The notes beneath the pieces were generated by a model. The model worked only from the letters and a program-made list of their open reading frames with translations. It did no database searches and was not told the origin of the DNA. A stretch of 64,000 bases of DNA from Tubulanus polymorphus (lineage: Eukaryota > Nemertea > Palaeonemertea > Tubulaniformes > Tubulanidae), in NCBI RefSeq assembly GCF_964204645.1, contig NC_134025.1, positions 29,108,001-29,172,000 of the forward strand, written 5' to 3'. A program made the translations under genes and the position numbers. This document shows, piece by piece, positions 1-14,487 of this stretch (positions within the stretch are counted from its first letter, which is position 1; each line of letters starts with the position of its first letter).

Positions 1-1655
1 GGCATTTATTTATGCTTGAATTCGATGTCACAGTGAGGACCGTTTGGTTAATTGGATCGATTTTGATTTTTTGACATGAAATAAAATGCGATTTCAAATA
101 AATCGTTTTGATATGTTTATGAATAACAGCGAATAATGTATATAATGTATTTTGCGCTATAAAATAAATACGGTTATAAGTTGAATAGGCATTTCATTTT
201 AAAATTGGGGTTTATTCAGAGCTTTCCCATAAAATCGAGTTAATTCTTCAGCCATGAATCATCCGTTACACTTTAATGTAAATGAAGTAAATGTAAATCG
301 CTGATTATTCCCGAGATGTTGTTGAAAAAACCCTGATTACGCATTGAATTAGCTACTTCAGCGTCTTACGCGGTGGGGGTTTGAAAGTTGACTTTTGAGT
401 TGAAAAAATAGATTTATCAGAAAAGATTATGTGGCTGCAATACGTACTCTTTCATATCATACGGTATGATATGGGCCTTTATTCATATATGAATATCGAT
501 TTATAATATTTTCTGTTCCGGGGCGCATAGATTTTCAAAGATCTCGAGTATTGTTTTTTTACGGGTGTAATGTTAGAAGGTCGAATACGCGCGTTTGCCT
601 AAGATAGGCATTTCTTTTGAGTTTTGAAACAAATTCAATAAACAAGACTGGTCTTTTTAGGAAGACATCAGTCTTTAACCGGTCTAGCGATGAATGTGTA
701 TGAGAAATGATAGATTTTTATAAATCGAACTAACGCAAAGTGACAAAAAAACGATAAAGTTAATGGATTCTACAGTTCTACGTCTGTCAATTAGCATCAG
801 ACAACTTGTTCTATATATTTTACAAATCAAGACTGGCTTCAAATGCGCAATTTATAATCATTCACGGTTCTGTTTCGACAGTTTCTTTCCGGTTATTTAT
901 TAATGGAATTGTTAATTCCAGTCCACGTGCACAGAAAGCGTGTGTTATTGAATATTTATAACCGATGCGGACGGTAAAAGACAGTCAAACTGTCACATGT
1001 TGTTTCTTCGTGTCGTTAATTGTGCTTGCATTATTGTCTGTTGCCTCTTTCTCACGGGGATAGAACGTTCATCCCTTTATCCACCTCTGTTTCTTAAAGC
1101 TCGGTGCAAAACTTTTTATACACGAAATTCACGTGTGCTTCAGGCCTCATACGAATGTCATGAAAAGCTCGGCTGTTGCACAAACATTACGTGAGAATAA
1201 AAAGAAACTTTTGTTTGAATATTTGTTTGTATATGTTACATCTGCTACGTATGAGCATCGTGTCGATAGATTCGGAATAATTAATGCAATTCCAGTATTC
1301 AGTAAACATGCTAATATTGCCGATAGTTCATCTGGAATTTTTTTCGCGTGCGCTGGATTTCACAAACTGTACGGTTATTGGTTTTTGTTTTTGAAATATT
1401 TTCTATATGCACGCAATTTCAACATATGAATGGGGGAAAAGCTGTTCGGTGGTCAACGCCTAACCGCCATTGTTGCTGTCGCGAATTTTTGATGAGAAAG
1501 AAAATCCTATTTTCCGTCGTAAGCCGTTCATCTCTCATTTAAGGCCGCAATGCCGGGCAGAATAACTTTGTTATTGCTTTGGACTGTGGATAACCGTCGA
1601 GGAAGTCATCACTGACTGATCGACACACACTCACACAATATACTCTAGTACTTAC
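1..1655. other. No recognisable gene; probable intron 3' of the Kv exon
   Basis: No open stretch here resembles a known protein on either strand. Because the Kv exon at 1656-1929 ends in a GTAAGT donor reading toward lower coordinates, this stretch is inferred to be intron of that gene, with the channel's membrane core lying beyond the left edge of the window. Confidence 0.4.
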
Positions 1656-1929
1656 CAGTTCGATAGTAATCCAACACAGTAAGAAAAACCAGCGGATGAC
1701 GATCATAGAAGACAGGTTTATCACGATCTTTTTGTCCGTATTTCATTGCCATTTTACCCAGTCTAGAATGGGGTACTCGCAGTAGGGTTTCTAGACCTAC
1801 GTCGTGAAAAGTGCCTCCTATATTCAAGCGCACGATCCTTTTATCATCTTTCACGTCGTCGTTCAATTCAGGTAGAGAGGTGTCAGATGCGTCCGAATCA
1901 TCTCCGGATTCGTTGTGATCGCTTTCATT
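1656..1929 (-). CDS. Voltage-gated K+ channel (Kv, Shaw/Shab-like), T1 tetramerisation exon, partial
   Basis: One internal exon of 274 nt. On the minus strand it begins after a TTTTTAG acceptor (phase 0) and ends in ACTG followed by the donor GTAAGT (phase 1). It encodes about 30 acidic, Ser/Asp-rich residues and then a Kv T1/BTB domain: RIVRLNIGGTFHDV, the SRLGKMA segment, FYDRHP and VLDYYRTG. In Kv channels this cytoplasmic domain sets which subunits may co-assemble. FYDRHP and YYRTGK resemble Shaw/Kv3 and Shab/Kv2 types, but the exon is too short to choose between them. The membrane segments S1-S6 are not in the window; they should lie to the left. The start codon must be in an upstream exon; 9388-9450 is a phase-compatible candidate. 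The domain identity is confident, the subfamily is not. Confidence 0.85.
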
Positions 1930-4900
1930 CTAAAAATCAAAATCATATCCATTTCATTTTAATCAGAAACATGTTCATCGTTATAGCAGCATAACACATC
2001 GATACCTTTTTCTGTGTTTTGCAATAACAAAAAATGTTTTATTCAAGTTTCAAGCAGCTTAATTTCATCGAAAGACGCTTTTCAACTGGACGCTGATGAA
2101 TAACGCTGTGAACTATTACGATGATGACATTAAGAACATGTACCATTAATGCCCAGATAGGGCGGCATATTCTAGGAGCCGACATAATTCCCGGAGAGAC
2201 CTGATACAGACTAAGCTATAGGCTATAATATTCTCAGGCCCATGTTTGGCACCTGTTGCCACCAGTTTGACATCGCATGAACGTAAATGAATTTGATTCG
2301 ATTTGAACTATATTTCAATAGTTCAGACAACAAATAGGACCTTCATGTAAATATGCCTATTTATTTAGCAAATTGATTTTAATTGAACCCAGGAATAAAC
2401 TCGAGAACAGGGGTTAGGTAGAAGTGAGTCGAAAGGTGCATCGTTAGACAATAGTAGGATGACACTGTAGAACTCGGCAGGTTTTAATTGGACGTATTCC
2501 GGTTTAAGATTATCGATTCTCTAACGGCTACATCTAATAAGGTTTACACATTATGTTATTTCGACAAAGGGTAGAGCGTATTCTCTCTGAAACGAAAGCG
2601 GCAGGAAAGTATCCCAAAATCGGTAGAGACCGACGATCCAAACCTGCCAACATTGACAATAAACCAAACCAATCGGGGATAATCACACTGACCCCTGCCC
2701 TGGGTCGATAGAGCAAGACAGGACATCAATCGAAGGTATACAAACGTCTTTATAAGATATCAAAGCATTTTTAACGTCACCCACAAATCATCTGCCAACT
2801 AGGTTGTCATCATTAGTGACGCGCGTTACGGCATACCCGCAGACCAGCAACGAAACGTTTGATGTTGTTGTGGGGGAAAGTGCTTGGCATTAATGACGTA
2901 ATGATCAAATGTAAAAAATGATAAATTGGGAAACAGGGGAAGTGTCTTGAAGCGCATACTCCGACTAATGAATAGATTCAAATAGTTTCATGTTCGAACA
3001 TATATAATCTATGCTGTCGACGGCTTTACAAACACTTCCGTTTCATTCCAATTTGTCTTTGCTCGATGTCTTAGTCCCATAGCACATATCGTGGAAGGGT
3101 GCTATTGTCATAACAACAATTGCATTATCTAGAACCTAATAATAGATTTTTCATTTGTAATTTATAGTAATGATTTCCTACAGGCCGGTACGGAGATAGC
3201 ATTATAAATGGAATATCTGATTCAAATCAACTGAAAACCTGAATTCCACAAAGTTATCGATTCATTCCACGTGTTTTATTGATAGAACGTGTCAAATGTT
3301 CATAAACGTTTCACATTTTACTCAAAACGCGATGAATTTTGCATGTTTATTGCAATTGCGTTAAGACACAGACGTGTCTCGCCCTGCATATTAGAAATTA
3401 CCTAATGCATTACCATTCGCGTCGAGTCGATGACTTCTCCGTACACGCGATGCTATCAATGGAATTATTTCAGTAACTCAATAACGCCGCAGGTAGAGTC
3501 TATCCACCAGTACTCAATTACCAAGTTGGTGCATTTTAGATAATTAGGATAAACTCCCTCGAATAGTAAAAAGCTAATTTGCAGGAATAATTCTCATTTT
3601 ATGAGTAAATTGCACTTGGAGTCCGCTGCAGTATCTCTAATAGACTTAAGACTCGCGTAAACATTGACATTCGTTGAATGAGGCAAAAGATGTGTTCAAC
3701 AGTACACAATGTTTAATGGAAATGCATTTGATTATTTTTTTTTATATTCAGGTATATGTATGATAATGGTTTTTAGTGAAAACCAAAAATTCGGATTGTA
3801 AAATAAATTTTAACGCTTCGATAATTAGACTTTTCGGCTTCGTGATTGTGGGACTTGCCTGTATACCCGGTTATTGGATAGAATGAGTTATTACATTTTG
3901 TCCGCTCAAGCAAGAAATATGTGCTGTAAATTTAGTTAGTTTTTTGAACTCCTATCATTGTGATATTGTAAATATGATAGCTGAGAACGGGCACGGTGTA
4001 CTGTGTGTGACAGACTGCACTGTTTCGGTGACATATGTGAACATTTTACCCTATTTACTTCTCGCGGCCGGAAGGCACCTTACTAATCTGCAGGTGTAAC
4101 GGGGGCTGACAAATCTGACGCGAGCTCCTGACCATATTGTTTGTACCCCACGGCCAACAGGCTCAGGGATGTGGTGGCGATGACGGTCGTGAACTCAATT
4201 AAAGCGATAAGCGAAAATGACCGAAAACGACAGGACAGTTGAAGTAGCAAAAAGCAATAGAAAGTAATTATTTCAATGAAAATGTAATCGATATCACATT
4301 CCGCACAAATTAGCAATGTATATGCATAGCGCCCAATTTCTACAATCAACAGCTCATTTCAATTGAAAAATATCAGTGAAAATGCATTTATGTTTCATTA
4401 ATACATATGTTATTTGACAAATAAACCTGTTCAATACGATTTTAGATTCATGATCGTGCATCTGGGCCCGGTCGCATTATTTGAAATCATTTCGTAGTTC
4501 TTGAGAGATCTTGATCGTCATCAATTGATTCGCACCCCATAAACGAACAGAAGACGCAGACTCGCTAGACGCATTTTCTTTCTGCTGTTATCAAATTAAA
4601 GTTCGCAAATTGCTTTGATGAAACTGTGGATTAAAATTCACCAGGGCTTCACACGAATGAGCATTTCACCGAGACAAGCGAAGTTCAACGTCGTGAAAAT
4701 ATTAAGTAAGCAATCGAACATTGTAGATCTAAAATCCTATTCGTAAGGCGCCAATCCACTTACGCTTGTGACAGATTTTATGGAATTTACCGACAATTTG
4801 AAAGACTATGAATAACGACCCAGATGCCAATTCTGATAAAAAGGCAAGTAGAAATATGAATCGATTTCGGATTGCTGATTGAACATTCTGATAAAATTCC

Positions 4901-7900
4901 GGAAAGTTGATGTTCGAAATGTCACCTGTTCACAGCCCGAACGGAGTAATGCCGATAAACATAGTAGTCAAATCGATATTAAAGTGCTGTTAAACTATAT
5001 ATAACTGGACATACATGCGCACATTAGTCTGATCAAATAGAGAAACTGGTATTTGCTAGACTATTATTGCAGTATATATTAGGAATTCCAACCTACAGGG
5101 AATCGGCCTTTATGTATGCCTTTCATAATGTATGACAGATAGTAAAATTTTAGAGCTATTCCAGCAATACCCCACCCCCTCCCTTCAACCACGATTGTCG
5201 TTATGGGTCCAGTGTGAATTACAGGGGAAATGGCTGCCATATCTTGGTGCTGAATATCAAGCTATTGCGACTAGTTTTCCTCGCGAGGGAATATTAACTG
5301 TCAATAAATCTGCACCGATACTGAATCTTACGATTCGAATATTGATTTAGAAAAGTTAATCCAATCAAACATGTCTGACGCAAACTATATCATGTCATCT
5401 ACGTCTGGTGGAGATTGTTTTAGTCGATATCGCGCACTGAGCGTTTTTCATATCGCGTTGGTTTGATTCTTTTATTCATACGTCTGACTGATTAATCTAC
5501 ATCATGCACGGCGTACATTCATTTCTGACGCTGTTTATGTAGTTGACGATACTAATATCCTGTGATATTTATCATAGTAAATATTCTCGAGTTGTTGAGA
5601 CGGACATTTCGATGAGATATTAATGTACTAATGGTTCACTATGAATCATGAACTTCCGCAAATTTCGTATTTGATTCGCTTGGATTTCTTATTTCTGTAA
5701 ATTAAGTTCTTCACGTGTTGATCGAGTTAATAATCGGCGAAAGCGATATACTCTCCAAAAGAAATCATTGTATAATATTCACTTACTTCCAGGGTTGACA
5801 AGGCGAGTAAGGAGTTTATCAATAGTGTAATTCGTTAATTTTTCTATTAAAGGTTAAGTTCTACGATTTAGCAGCGGCAATCTGTCAGTGGCATTACCGT
5901 CCTCGCTTATGTTCCTTAGGTCTATATCAAAATCACATCAATGTACATCGATTACGATACGACGTTCAACGTACTGAATTTCATAAAACTTTATTCGGTG
6001 AGTGAGTTTAATTCGATCACAGTCGGGGAAGATTACGAAAGACTGTCTATACGTTCTGCATAGCTGGCCATACCGTGACTCTGGATCTTCTGTTAATCCT
6101 AGTAAACAATTTATAGAGTCTAATCCCATCTAGGAGCGTCGTGACATGGTCGGAATTTGCATACAGTGCGTTCCGTCGCTGTATCATCATCATTATATCA
6201 ATTCGTCTGAAGATCGGAATTGCCTTAACTTAATGAAGAGTTCGTACTGTGGTTTGCGCGGACGCTGACCCTTGGGCGATAATTTACGAGCCTCGGACAT
6301 AAAATGATACTGAAATTAAGAAATTGTCTGGAGAAGTAGATCGTCAGCCGCAGCAGAATATCGTACACATACATTGATCTGTCTATGATATACAGTCGTA
6401 AGATTAACGGACACGAACAAAAGCCCGTTCTGTCGCCAATGGCACAATATTAGAATTTTTCATCCAATCACAATAAATTAAGTTTCATAATCACTTTGTG
6501 ATGTATTCACACTTCCAGGTATGAAAGTATTGATATGTCTGCACCACAACTTCGGTTGCCCTTTTGACATTGGTAGATCCATATTTTTACTATTGATTTA
6601 TTTTGGGGAATGGGCAGATTTGTTTTTTCAGTGTACTGTATAGATTCTCAACACCCGCAGTAGCGTTTTAGCGTCAAAATGCATTTTCATGGGTTCTATT
6701 TGGTATTGTTACGAATTCGTGATCGATCTAGTTGCGAAATGCGGATGACTTTGATTTCACGACCGAACGTATGGAACGAGGGAATTTAAGTGGTTCGTGA
6801 CTGGCTTCTCAGAAACGTAAGACGTATCAATGGTAATTGAAATATACGCAAGCTAGTGTATATGTGCGTGCTATTGCCCTATCAGATAGAGACCTCGTGT
6901 TACAGGTTCGCCGATGTATCACCGGCGACAGTGATATTATGTACCGCAGTGTGCTTCGACGTTTTCTTTCTTCGTGATGTTAACGAGACTTCTAAAAGTT
7001 CTGTTTCGTGTTGCGATAGATAACACGCGCATACTCTGCTGTTAAATCCTTCTCCAGAGAATCATCACGCGACACTTCAACCAAGAAACTGTTCAAGTCC
7101 TCAGCGTCGACCGTCATCAGTCATCATCACTACAATCAAACCCCTGACTCCCAGCCTTATTCTATCTCGTTTGTCATTTGTATATAACGGTAATCAAAAA
7201 ACCAGTTTCATGTTCCTATCATTTGTCATTCGCACAGAATGAATTCTATGTTCTAAGGCATCTAACTTCTAATAGTCCCATAAGTGAAACATACCCTTTG
7301 CGAAAGCATTCGTTGCATAATCGGTATTATTTGATTATGTATGAGACTCCCGGGTCGGTGATGGGCATCACAGACCATAAATGGTGGATAATGTGTCGAA
7401 TAACCGTTCAATAATTTAAAAATCCAACGAGCTGCAAAATAGATCAACCTGTTATGGCGAATAGCTAATGAATATTCCCAGTAGAACCAGTACATCGTTT
7501 AAGAGCCTGTCTGGCAAGATGTTGTGAACAGAGCGATTAAGTGAATTTTTCCATAAGAAAGTATTGGATCGAGTTCTTTCTTTCTGTAAATTGCTGGCAA
7601 TAAAACGTCTGGATATCTGACTGACGTCATATTATCAACGGTTCTGATTTTTAAACTCACGAAGAAGTCAATGCAACGCGAATTCGTAACTTCCGTCAAC
7701 GAGTGAGAGGAATAAGCATGCATTAAAGATGCCCCGTGGAAAATATGTTTGATTCGTGTTGATAATAAATGTAATAAACTGTCTCCGACTCTCGAGCTGC
7801 GACATTCTACCTCACAGTCAGTTATTACCGTATAAAGAGTAGCTTCCGATCAATGACTGGTCCTCCGGTTTTATCGTCTACATTCACTGCTATTGAAATG

Positions 7901-9387
7901 CCGTGGCTCTATAAACTATACGATGTTTTTACGTATTTGCCAAAGAGACACCAGTGACATCAGTGTCCTGATTCACCTCTCACTCATTATTGTCACGGTC
8001 CCGTTTCCCTATCTCTGGTCGAATAGACGTGAGGTTTTCTATGCTAATTGTCTTGTAAAGTGTTCGCTTTTTGTTGGATGGTAGAGTTTTGTAACGATGT
8101 GAACATTAAGCCTGAATGTAATCTACGTACGTCTTTTATATTGCGAGATGTTCAGGTTCTATAGGTTATAATGTTGTTAATTTAACTTTTTATTTCTGGA
8201 TAGCTTATCAACCCTCACGACAAACATTTACACATTTATACAGTTAGGTTAGATGTTCTGCTTTTTAAGTCTGTATTGATATCATTCTTCAATTTCGTAA
8301 TAAAATCAGTATTTCAAGATATTATTTGGTTCGTTTCTTCGAGGGTTTTCTCGGTTGGTGAAATAGATTTTCATGAGGCTAAGCTATTATAACGAGTGTG
8401 ACGCATCTTACGGATGAGGTTTATTTGGAGTTGAAAAGAATCTTACACTTTGTCAATAACGGATATACTGACTTCATTATTATTGACATGCCGTACAGAT
8501 GCGGTTTATTGTTTCGCATATATTGCATTCATTTCACCGGAATCCAGTCACTCTTTTTATATAGTTCTCCGAGTGTGAATCAATATCTGTTCCCCGACTT
8601 TACTCGAAAAATCTAGGTTCTTATTTCAGTCAATGACACCAGAGAACGCTTCGAATTTTAAACAATAAAACAACTGCTATCGATCAGGCTAAATCAGAAA
8701 TTATTTTCTATTTTAGTTCTGTTGAAATATGTTAGTGGGGGGAAACGATCTAATGGGCACCGATATTTCTAATAGCTGAATATCGAATGCGCACACGTAG
8801 CCTGCCACTTGTTGAAAGTTGTCGAGTTTAATTCGAGTGAAAATTGAAACGCAATTGATAGATCAAGAGCGAAACGAAACGGCATTAAAAATGAATAGGC
8901 TGTATCATATTTCGGCAAAGGGAATCCACTTTCATTCCAGCTATTTCATATATTAAGTTTATAATTATCATTGATTACTGGAGATGGGATTATCGAAAAA
9001 CTGTACAGACAGCTTCATATTGTTCAACTGAATATGAATACAATGCAAAATTGACGAGATAACATTTTCAGAATTGAAGCGGCTTTAATACCGGCCTTTA
9101 CGCTTTGTTATGTTCGAAAAAGTCACAAAATCTAATGCAACAAGAAATGTTGATCCGACGTAAACTGATCGATGTGAGTTATTTCGCCGCTCTTTGTTCG
9201 AGCATGTTTAACTAATATAATAACACTTTGAGAAAACTGTTTCGGGATGGTTCCGAAGAACTGCTAAAAACATTAAGATTTTCATCACAGAATTGTACGG
9301 TCTTCCTATACGCCCAACTTGCGTTACGATATAACTGTGCTAACTATGACTAAACAAACTAATTTAAAAAAAAAACAGGTTACTTAC
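1930..9387. other. Gene-poor stretch, likely long intron or intergenic
   Basis: No recognisable exon. The only oddity is a hydrophobic minus-strand open segment near 4085-4200 (containing TTSLSLLAVGYKQYG) that ends near a GTAAGG donor; it matches no family I know and its acceptor is weak. If the 9388-9450 exon belongs to the Kv gene, the whole stretch is that gene's intron. Confidence 0.3.
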
Positions 9388-9450
9388 ATTCATAAAGGTT
9401 TGTCGACAGTGGTTACCAGCCGAAGTTATTCCCATGGCGAGGCTGCACAT
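9388..9450 (-). CDS. Candidate first coding exon, possibly 5' exon of the Kv gene
   Basis: On the minus strand an ATG is followed by 21 codons (starting MCSLAMGITSAG and ending QTFMN) and then a strong GTAAGT donor in phase 0. The next known minus-strand exon, the Kv T1 exon at 1929-1656, opens in phase 0, so the two could join in frame. Nothing in the 21 residues identifies a family. A stop codon lies just upstream in the same frame, consistent with a true first exon. The link to Kv is inference from strand, order and phase only. Confidence 0.3.
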
Positions 9451-12400
9451 CTTGTCGCAATCGGATCATTTGTTGAACTCCTCGCTGCTGCAGTGTGAGA
9501 GTTGATAGTGGATGCAACGCGAGGAATACTGCACGCATTCACGCATGGTTGGATGGCTTCATTAAAAGCCAAGAAATCGCGTTTATTCATTCCCGCATTT
9601 ACCATATTCGGACAATTCGCAGTATTATAATGAGAATACAACATGTATTATATCTGAATCATTTTGCGGCGGAATGAAGTTTCAGCGGCGCGGTTTCATC
9701 TAAATAAAACGGAAATTAATATTGACCTTTATATGAACACCATTTATTGGTTCCACTGCAAGCAATCGCTTCCGAATATAAGAGCTAGACGATCTGATTC
9801 CTGACTTGTCATCAGGGGTTTAGTTCAACCGTCAAGGTTTAAGCCATGACTGCGCAAATGGCTGAATATGAAAAAAGAAATGCTCTAGCCTTACTCTCTT
9901 ACTCTCCGTGTTAAATGTACCAAATTGATATTAAACATATAAATCACTTTTGACGTAAATATCATACTTTATCAAATTATACTCAGTGATCCTATCTAGG
10001 TTAATAGCGAAATTCGATTATCAGAGTGAAAGATGCGCGCTACATAAACGATGCATTTTGAAATATTCATCAACCACGTCACCAATGAATCGACCAATAA
10101 CCGGGTAAACCATACAGGTTATCTGATGCCATGGTCGTTTGTCACAAGCGAGCGAACGAATTTTTCCACACGAGACATTTCCTGACCACTTTAGATCAAG
10201 CGCGATCATGTAGGTAAAAAAACTTAAATATCTTAGTTCCGAAAGTCTAACTTTTTTTCGTAAAATTTCGCCTGCTTTTTCTAATAGTTAACCATTTTTG
10301 GTGTTATTTCGCCTTAATTTGCATACCGAAAAAAATGTTCACGATGGCCCGAATCAACCACCATAGAAGGAATTTGCTATTAAAACGTCGAACCATTGCA
10401 GCAACAGCAGTGTGAATGATTAAACACTGTCACAGTAATCTATTCACATGTACACGGGATCCGTATCTAAATATCACGATAGATATTGCTCGTATAGAAA
10501 TCAGAAAAAGTAAAAAAAAAACTTTAATTAAAAGTTTCAATTATCGATCATCTATAAAGTAAATAACTATTCGTGGTATGGCAGATTTCCTGATTGTGTA
10601 TTAACGTGCTGGCGTCGGGGTTTGTGATTCTGATATGATATGACGGATCGATCTAATACATTCGGTTTCGGCGACAAAGAGAACTTCGCATTAGATTAAT
10701 TAACTCGACTGCCGTTGTTTATGAAATGTTGCCGCCGATGCAGGAATTTGTGGCAAAACAGTCTAGAAATGAGTTTCCGGGTAATTTTTTTCGTAACGAC
10801 GCAAGACCCTGGTGATTTATGATTGATTCTGTCGGATAGGTCGTCTTTCAGACAGATATGTATTTGATGTATTTTATCACCAGTCACTTCAGACTCATCG
10901 ACCAGTGATACATGATTCTCATCTATTGACATATGATAAAACCGAGCGGATTTTCACTCGCTTAAAACTCCGGTTAAAAGTTCAGTTGTCATCGGGTATA
11001 TTCATATTGAATATATCTCTTATTGTCTCTGGGCGCCAGAGCTTGAAGAATACAATAACCAAAACTCACGCCAACACACAATGCTTGTTTATCGATATTC
11101 ACGTATATTGAATATTGGATATTGCGAAGGACCTGTCTTCATATAAATCGTGACACATAACTTATCACACCGTGGTTTGTCAGTTTGGATAAAGATAAGC
11201 CCGTAATAATTTCATGCTCTAACGATGCACTGACTCGGCGACTGATTAGATTGTTATGTCAACAATTCATCAACTGGAATCTCGAAGTTGACGTCTTCGT
11301 ATAATCAGGGTTATTGAATTAAAACTAACGAGATAGTGTCCAGTTAGTGTAACAATATGTGACGTTCATTGTATCCCGGAGAAAGTGATATTTCGTTATT
11401 TTACTTTTAGGGGAATCATAGACACATTAACATGTCTTTAAATATCTTGTGTCTCGTTCATGTAGATGTTGTTGACATTTTTAGAAATAACGATTTCGGT
11501 TTTGAGTTCATTTTATCGCACTCTTGTTTTTGTGTTAATTGTAAATGGCGACATTCTAAATTACGACGATCGACTAGACATTGATTATAGCTTTATGTTT
11601 GCTTGTTATTCTTTATTTACGCGTGATTCTGACGTGGTTCTGCTGACTGTAGCCACGATCACAGCGTTTTTGACCCGTTTTCGGCACGGCCCAGGCCAAT
11701 TGTTCACACTGGTGCCAAATGAGCCCGTTTGATACACAAACGTCGGACTATAGGCCCGTGCCAAATATCAATCAACCTGGGTCAAATTATTCCACTGGTT
11801 CACCTGACTGCAACATATATATAGAGTCCAGTTAGAAACGAGTGAGTTATTTTCGTGTGAAGCACCGGCCAAATTTGAGCCCAAATCATCCCCGCGTAAT
11901 CGCGGATAAAACCTTGAGTTAAAATTTATACGGATTCGCGCATTATTTGATTCACAAATACGCAAAAACACAACAATAAATCGTTTTTAGATTTGTTTAC
12001 GATAGAACTTTTGATTCGGAAATGTAAATTGACGATATGCAAACACCTTTAAACATTTACCCAGCGATTGAAACATCGGCTGGCATTCGTCGTTTTATAG
12101 ATAGTTTCATTGGTGGGTATGGTAAATGTTTAATCAACTGATGCCGTTTTAAACCCTTCTATAAATACTTGAGACGCCATTAGAACTAGCGTGGAGAATC
12201 CATAGACACATAGATTATAGATTTCATTTCTTTCTCTTTGCTCATTGAACCATGTTTTACTCTGCTCTACAGAATGCAGTTCTTGATTAAAGCTCGCAGA
12301 CTGTCGTGGGTATTTCGTATACTCAGGGAACAGCAGGGTTATGTTGTCACGAAATATGCATTAAGAGACAATGCATGGATTGGATTATAGCTCAGAAACT

Positions 12401-13749
12401 GGAAACATGGAATCTGTAACTTCTTAAATCATCTAAATTAGTCTATTAGAAATGGTAGATGATTATGAGGCCACATGAGTGCATTTTAGTAAAAATTTCA
12501 CCCATCTGGAAGAACGACACGTTTCAGTGACGCCTAATCACCTTTTGATCATATTTGTAGTTCGCAAAACTTTAAAATTGTTTTTAATTTTATCTAAGGG
12601 TCGTTTGTGTGTCCGGACGCTTGATGGGTACGCTGTTTCGTTTGGGCCATTCACAGAAAAAAAAGAAAAAAGAAAATTCGATTTGTCAAATTCTCAACCC
12701 ACGCACTGAGCCACATTCATTGTGATCTAACGGTTTTTATTAACACCTAAGTTGCTTTCGTTTATGCCATTTGCTTTAGAAATGAACTTGACGGAATAAT
12801 TCATATCGCAATTCGTCGACAGACAACCGACTTTCTGAAATCCATTACATCTGACCAAAAGTAGCCAATATCAATTCGTGATACAATCATTGGTACTTAT
12901 TCACATGTGACGGGCGGGTTAATGTTGTTTGAGTTGAGAAGTGCACGATCCAAAGTATTCCAGACCCAATTATTTCGCAGTAATTGAGTTCATCGCAAGG
13001 TTAGTTCTAGGACGAATTGGAACTCAGTAATAAGATTATAGATTTAGTTAAAAAGTAAATACTCCAACAGCAGGGACTGTCGGGGATCTGTGCATATGTA
13101 TAGCTGGGAAATACTTATGAACTTCAGTTGATTAACATCGGAATTTCACCAGCCACCTTGCTTTCTCCTACGAGAATGTTCTGAGCACGCCGTATCTAGT
13201 TATCTAGTCATTAACCTTTGTTGAACTCGGATATGTGCGCCCTGTGATGTGTATTTACCTTCAAACGTAATAGTGTATCAAATATATCGGAAAGACACGG
13301 ACGATACTGTTATTCCAGACGGTACCGCGCTCGCTTAGACTTATAGATGAATAAGTCTACTACTTTAGCAACATCGTATCATGAATCGACCCGAACTTCC
13401 ATGAACGCTTGGTGATGGCCGGATCATTATCAAACACATTACTGGTTTAACATTGAGCATTTTCATTAAACCATTTGTCGGTACCACATATGTACGAAGT
13501 TTCATGAAAATGGATTAGTTGTTTCCAGTATCGGTACTATATTATTATATTGGAATGACACAATAGCCGCAAAGTGCTCCCTGAACGCTGCGAATAAACA
13601 TTTTAGGCGACGATGCCTACAGTTCAATGTATTTGTTCAATTTAGCGCATACAAAATGTTTTAAACGTTACCGAATGATACCATCATTTTGTTATGCATT
13701 TAGTAGCTACAGTGGGCATCTCACTCACCAGAAATATCTAATGGCATCT
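9451..13749. other. No supported gene
   Basis: Scattered short open frames only. The best is a 78-codon minus-strand frame at 10696-10932 that starts at ATG (MSIDENHVSLVDES...), has an acidic first half and a basic end, and no recognisable domain. I do not call it a gene. Confidence 0.3.
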
Positions 13750-13820
13750 AGGCAAATGGGATTACTTTTTGTATATATATATATGTATTTATCTTTATCA
13801 AAAAGTAATTCCATTTGCCT
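13750..13820 (+). repeat. 22-bp inverted repeat forming a miRNA-sized hairpin
   Basis: Arms 13750-13771 and 13799-13820 are complementary at 21 of 22 positions; the single mismatch faces G to A near the middle. The loop of 27 nt is AT-rich. Both arms read AGGCAAATGG/AATTACTTTTTG-like sequence. Size and geometry would fit a pre-miRNA or the core of a very short inverted-repeat element. No flanking target duplication is visible. Confidence 0.6.
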
Positions 13821-14053
13821 CTGGATATATATTTGGAATGAGGAACCCCCAACGCTCCTGTGGCAAGCAAGGACCCGCCAGGTTCGCTACTAGTTATGAT
13901 GAGCATGTTTCGTGTAGGCTACTGTGCTGCCGTCCACTTCGATCTTATCATTGTGTTCTTTCTTTTATCCTATCCTTATCGACATAGCATGATAATCGTG
14001 TGTGTACTTTATTGATTTCATACAATGTTTTTATTGTAAAAATTTTAGAGTTC

Positions 14054-14059
14054 AATAAA
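14054..14059 (+). terminator. Poly(A) signal AATAAA with GT-rich downstream element, gene unknown
   Basis: AATAAA is followed by a TTCTATTGTATTGTTTTGTA stretch, a good cleavage context on the plus strand. No convincing plus-strand coding exon precedes it. It may end a non-coding transcript or be the tail of a retroelement; the segment 13840-13930 upstream is more GC-rich than its surroundings. Confidence 0.35.
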
Positions 14060-14487
14060 GTTCTATTGTATTGTTTTGTATTGCATTTCAAAGTGTTGTA
14101 TTTTCCACATTGAATTTCTTCTACATTTCAATGGAAGCCGAATGAACTTATCGCTTAAATCATAATCAATGATCATTATACAGACATCGATAATGAACTA
14201 ATTTAGACAACGTAAAAAACTGAGTATTCGTCACGCCATCCGGCGGGATAAGTTGGTGTTACAGTTCCCCATTGGATTGGCCAGATATACGTGGATCATA
14301 AACGGTGCTTTATATCTTGTTTATGCGACCATGCATTAACTCTTCCATGTACATGCATGCAAATGTATGTTAATTCTGTCGGTTCTACAGAGTTGGGGTT
14401 CGAAGATACAACATGAATGAAAATCATGTAAAGATTACATAAGCCGTGTTAAATTTGTGAATCCCCGGTGATGAACTTTTCCGTTTC

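Noticed and set aside
4083-4349. Hydrophobic 88-codon minus-strand frame ending near a GTAAGG donor
   Set aside because: Only the last ~37 codons look protein-like, the acceptor is weak, and no family matches.
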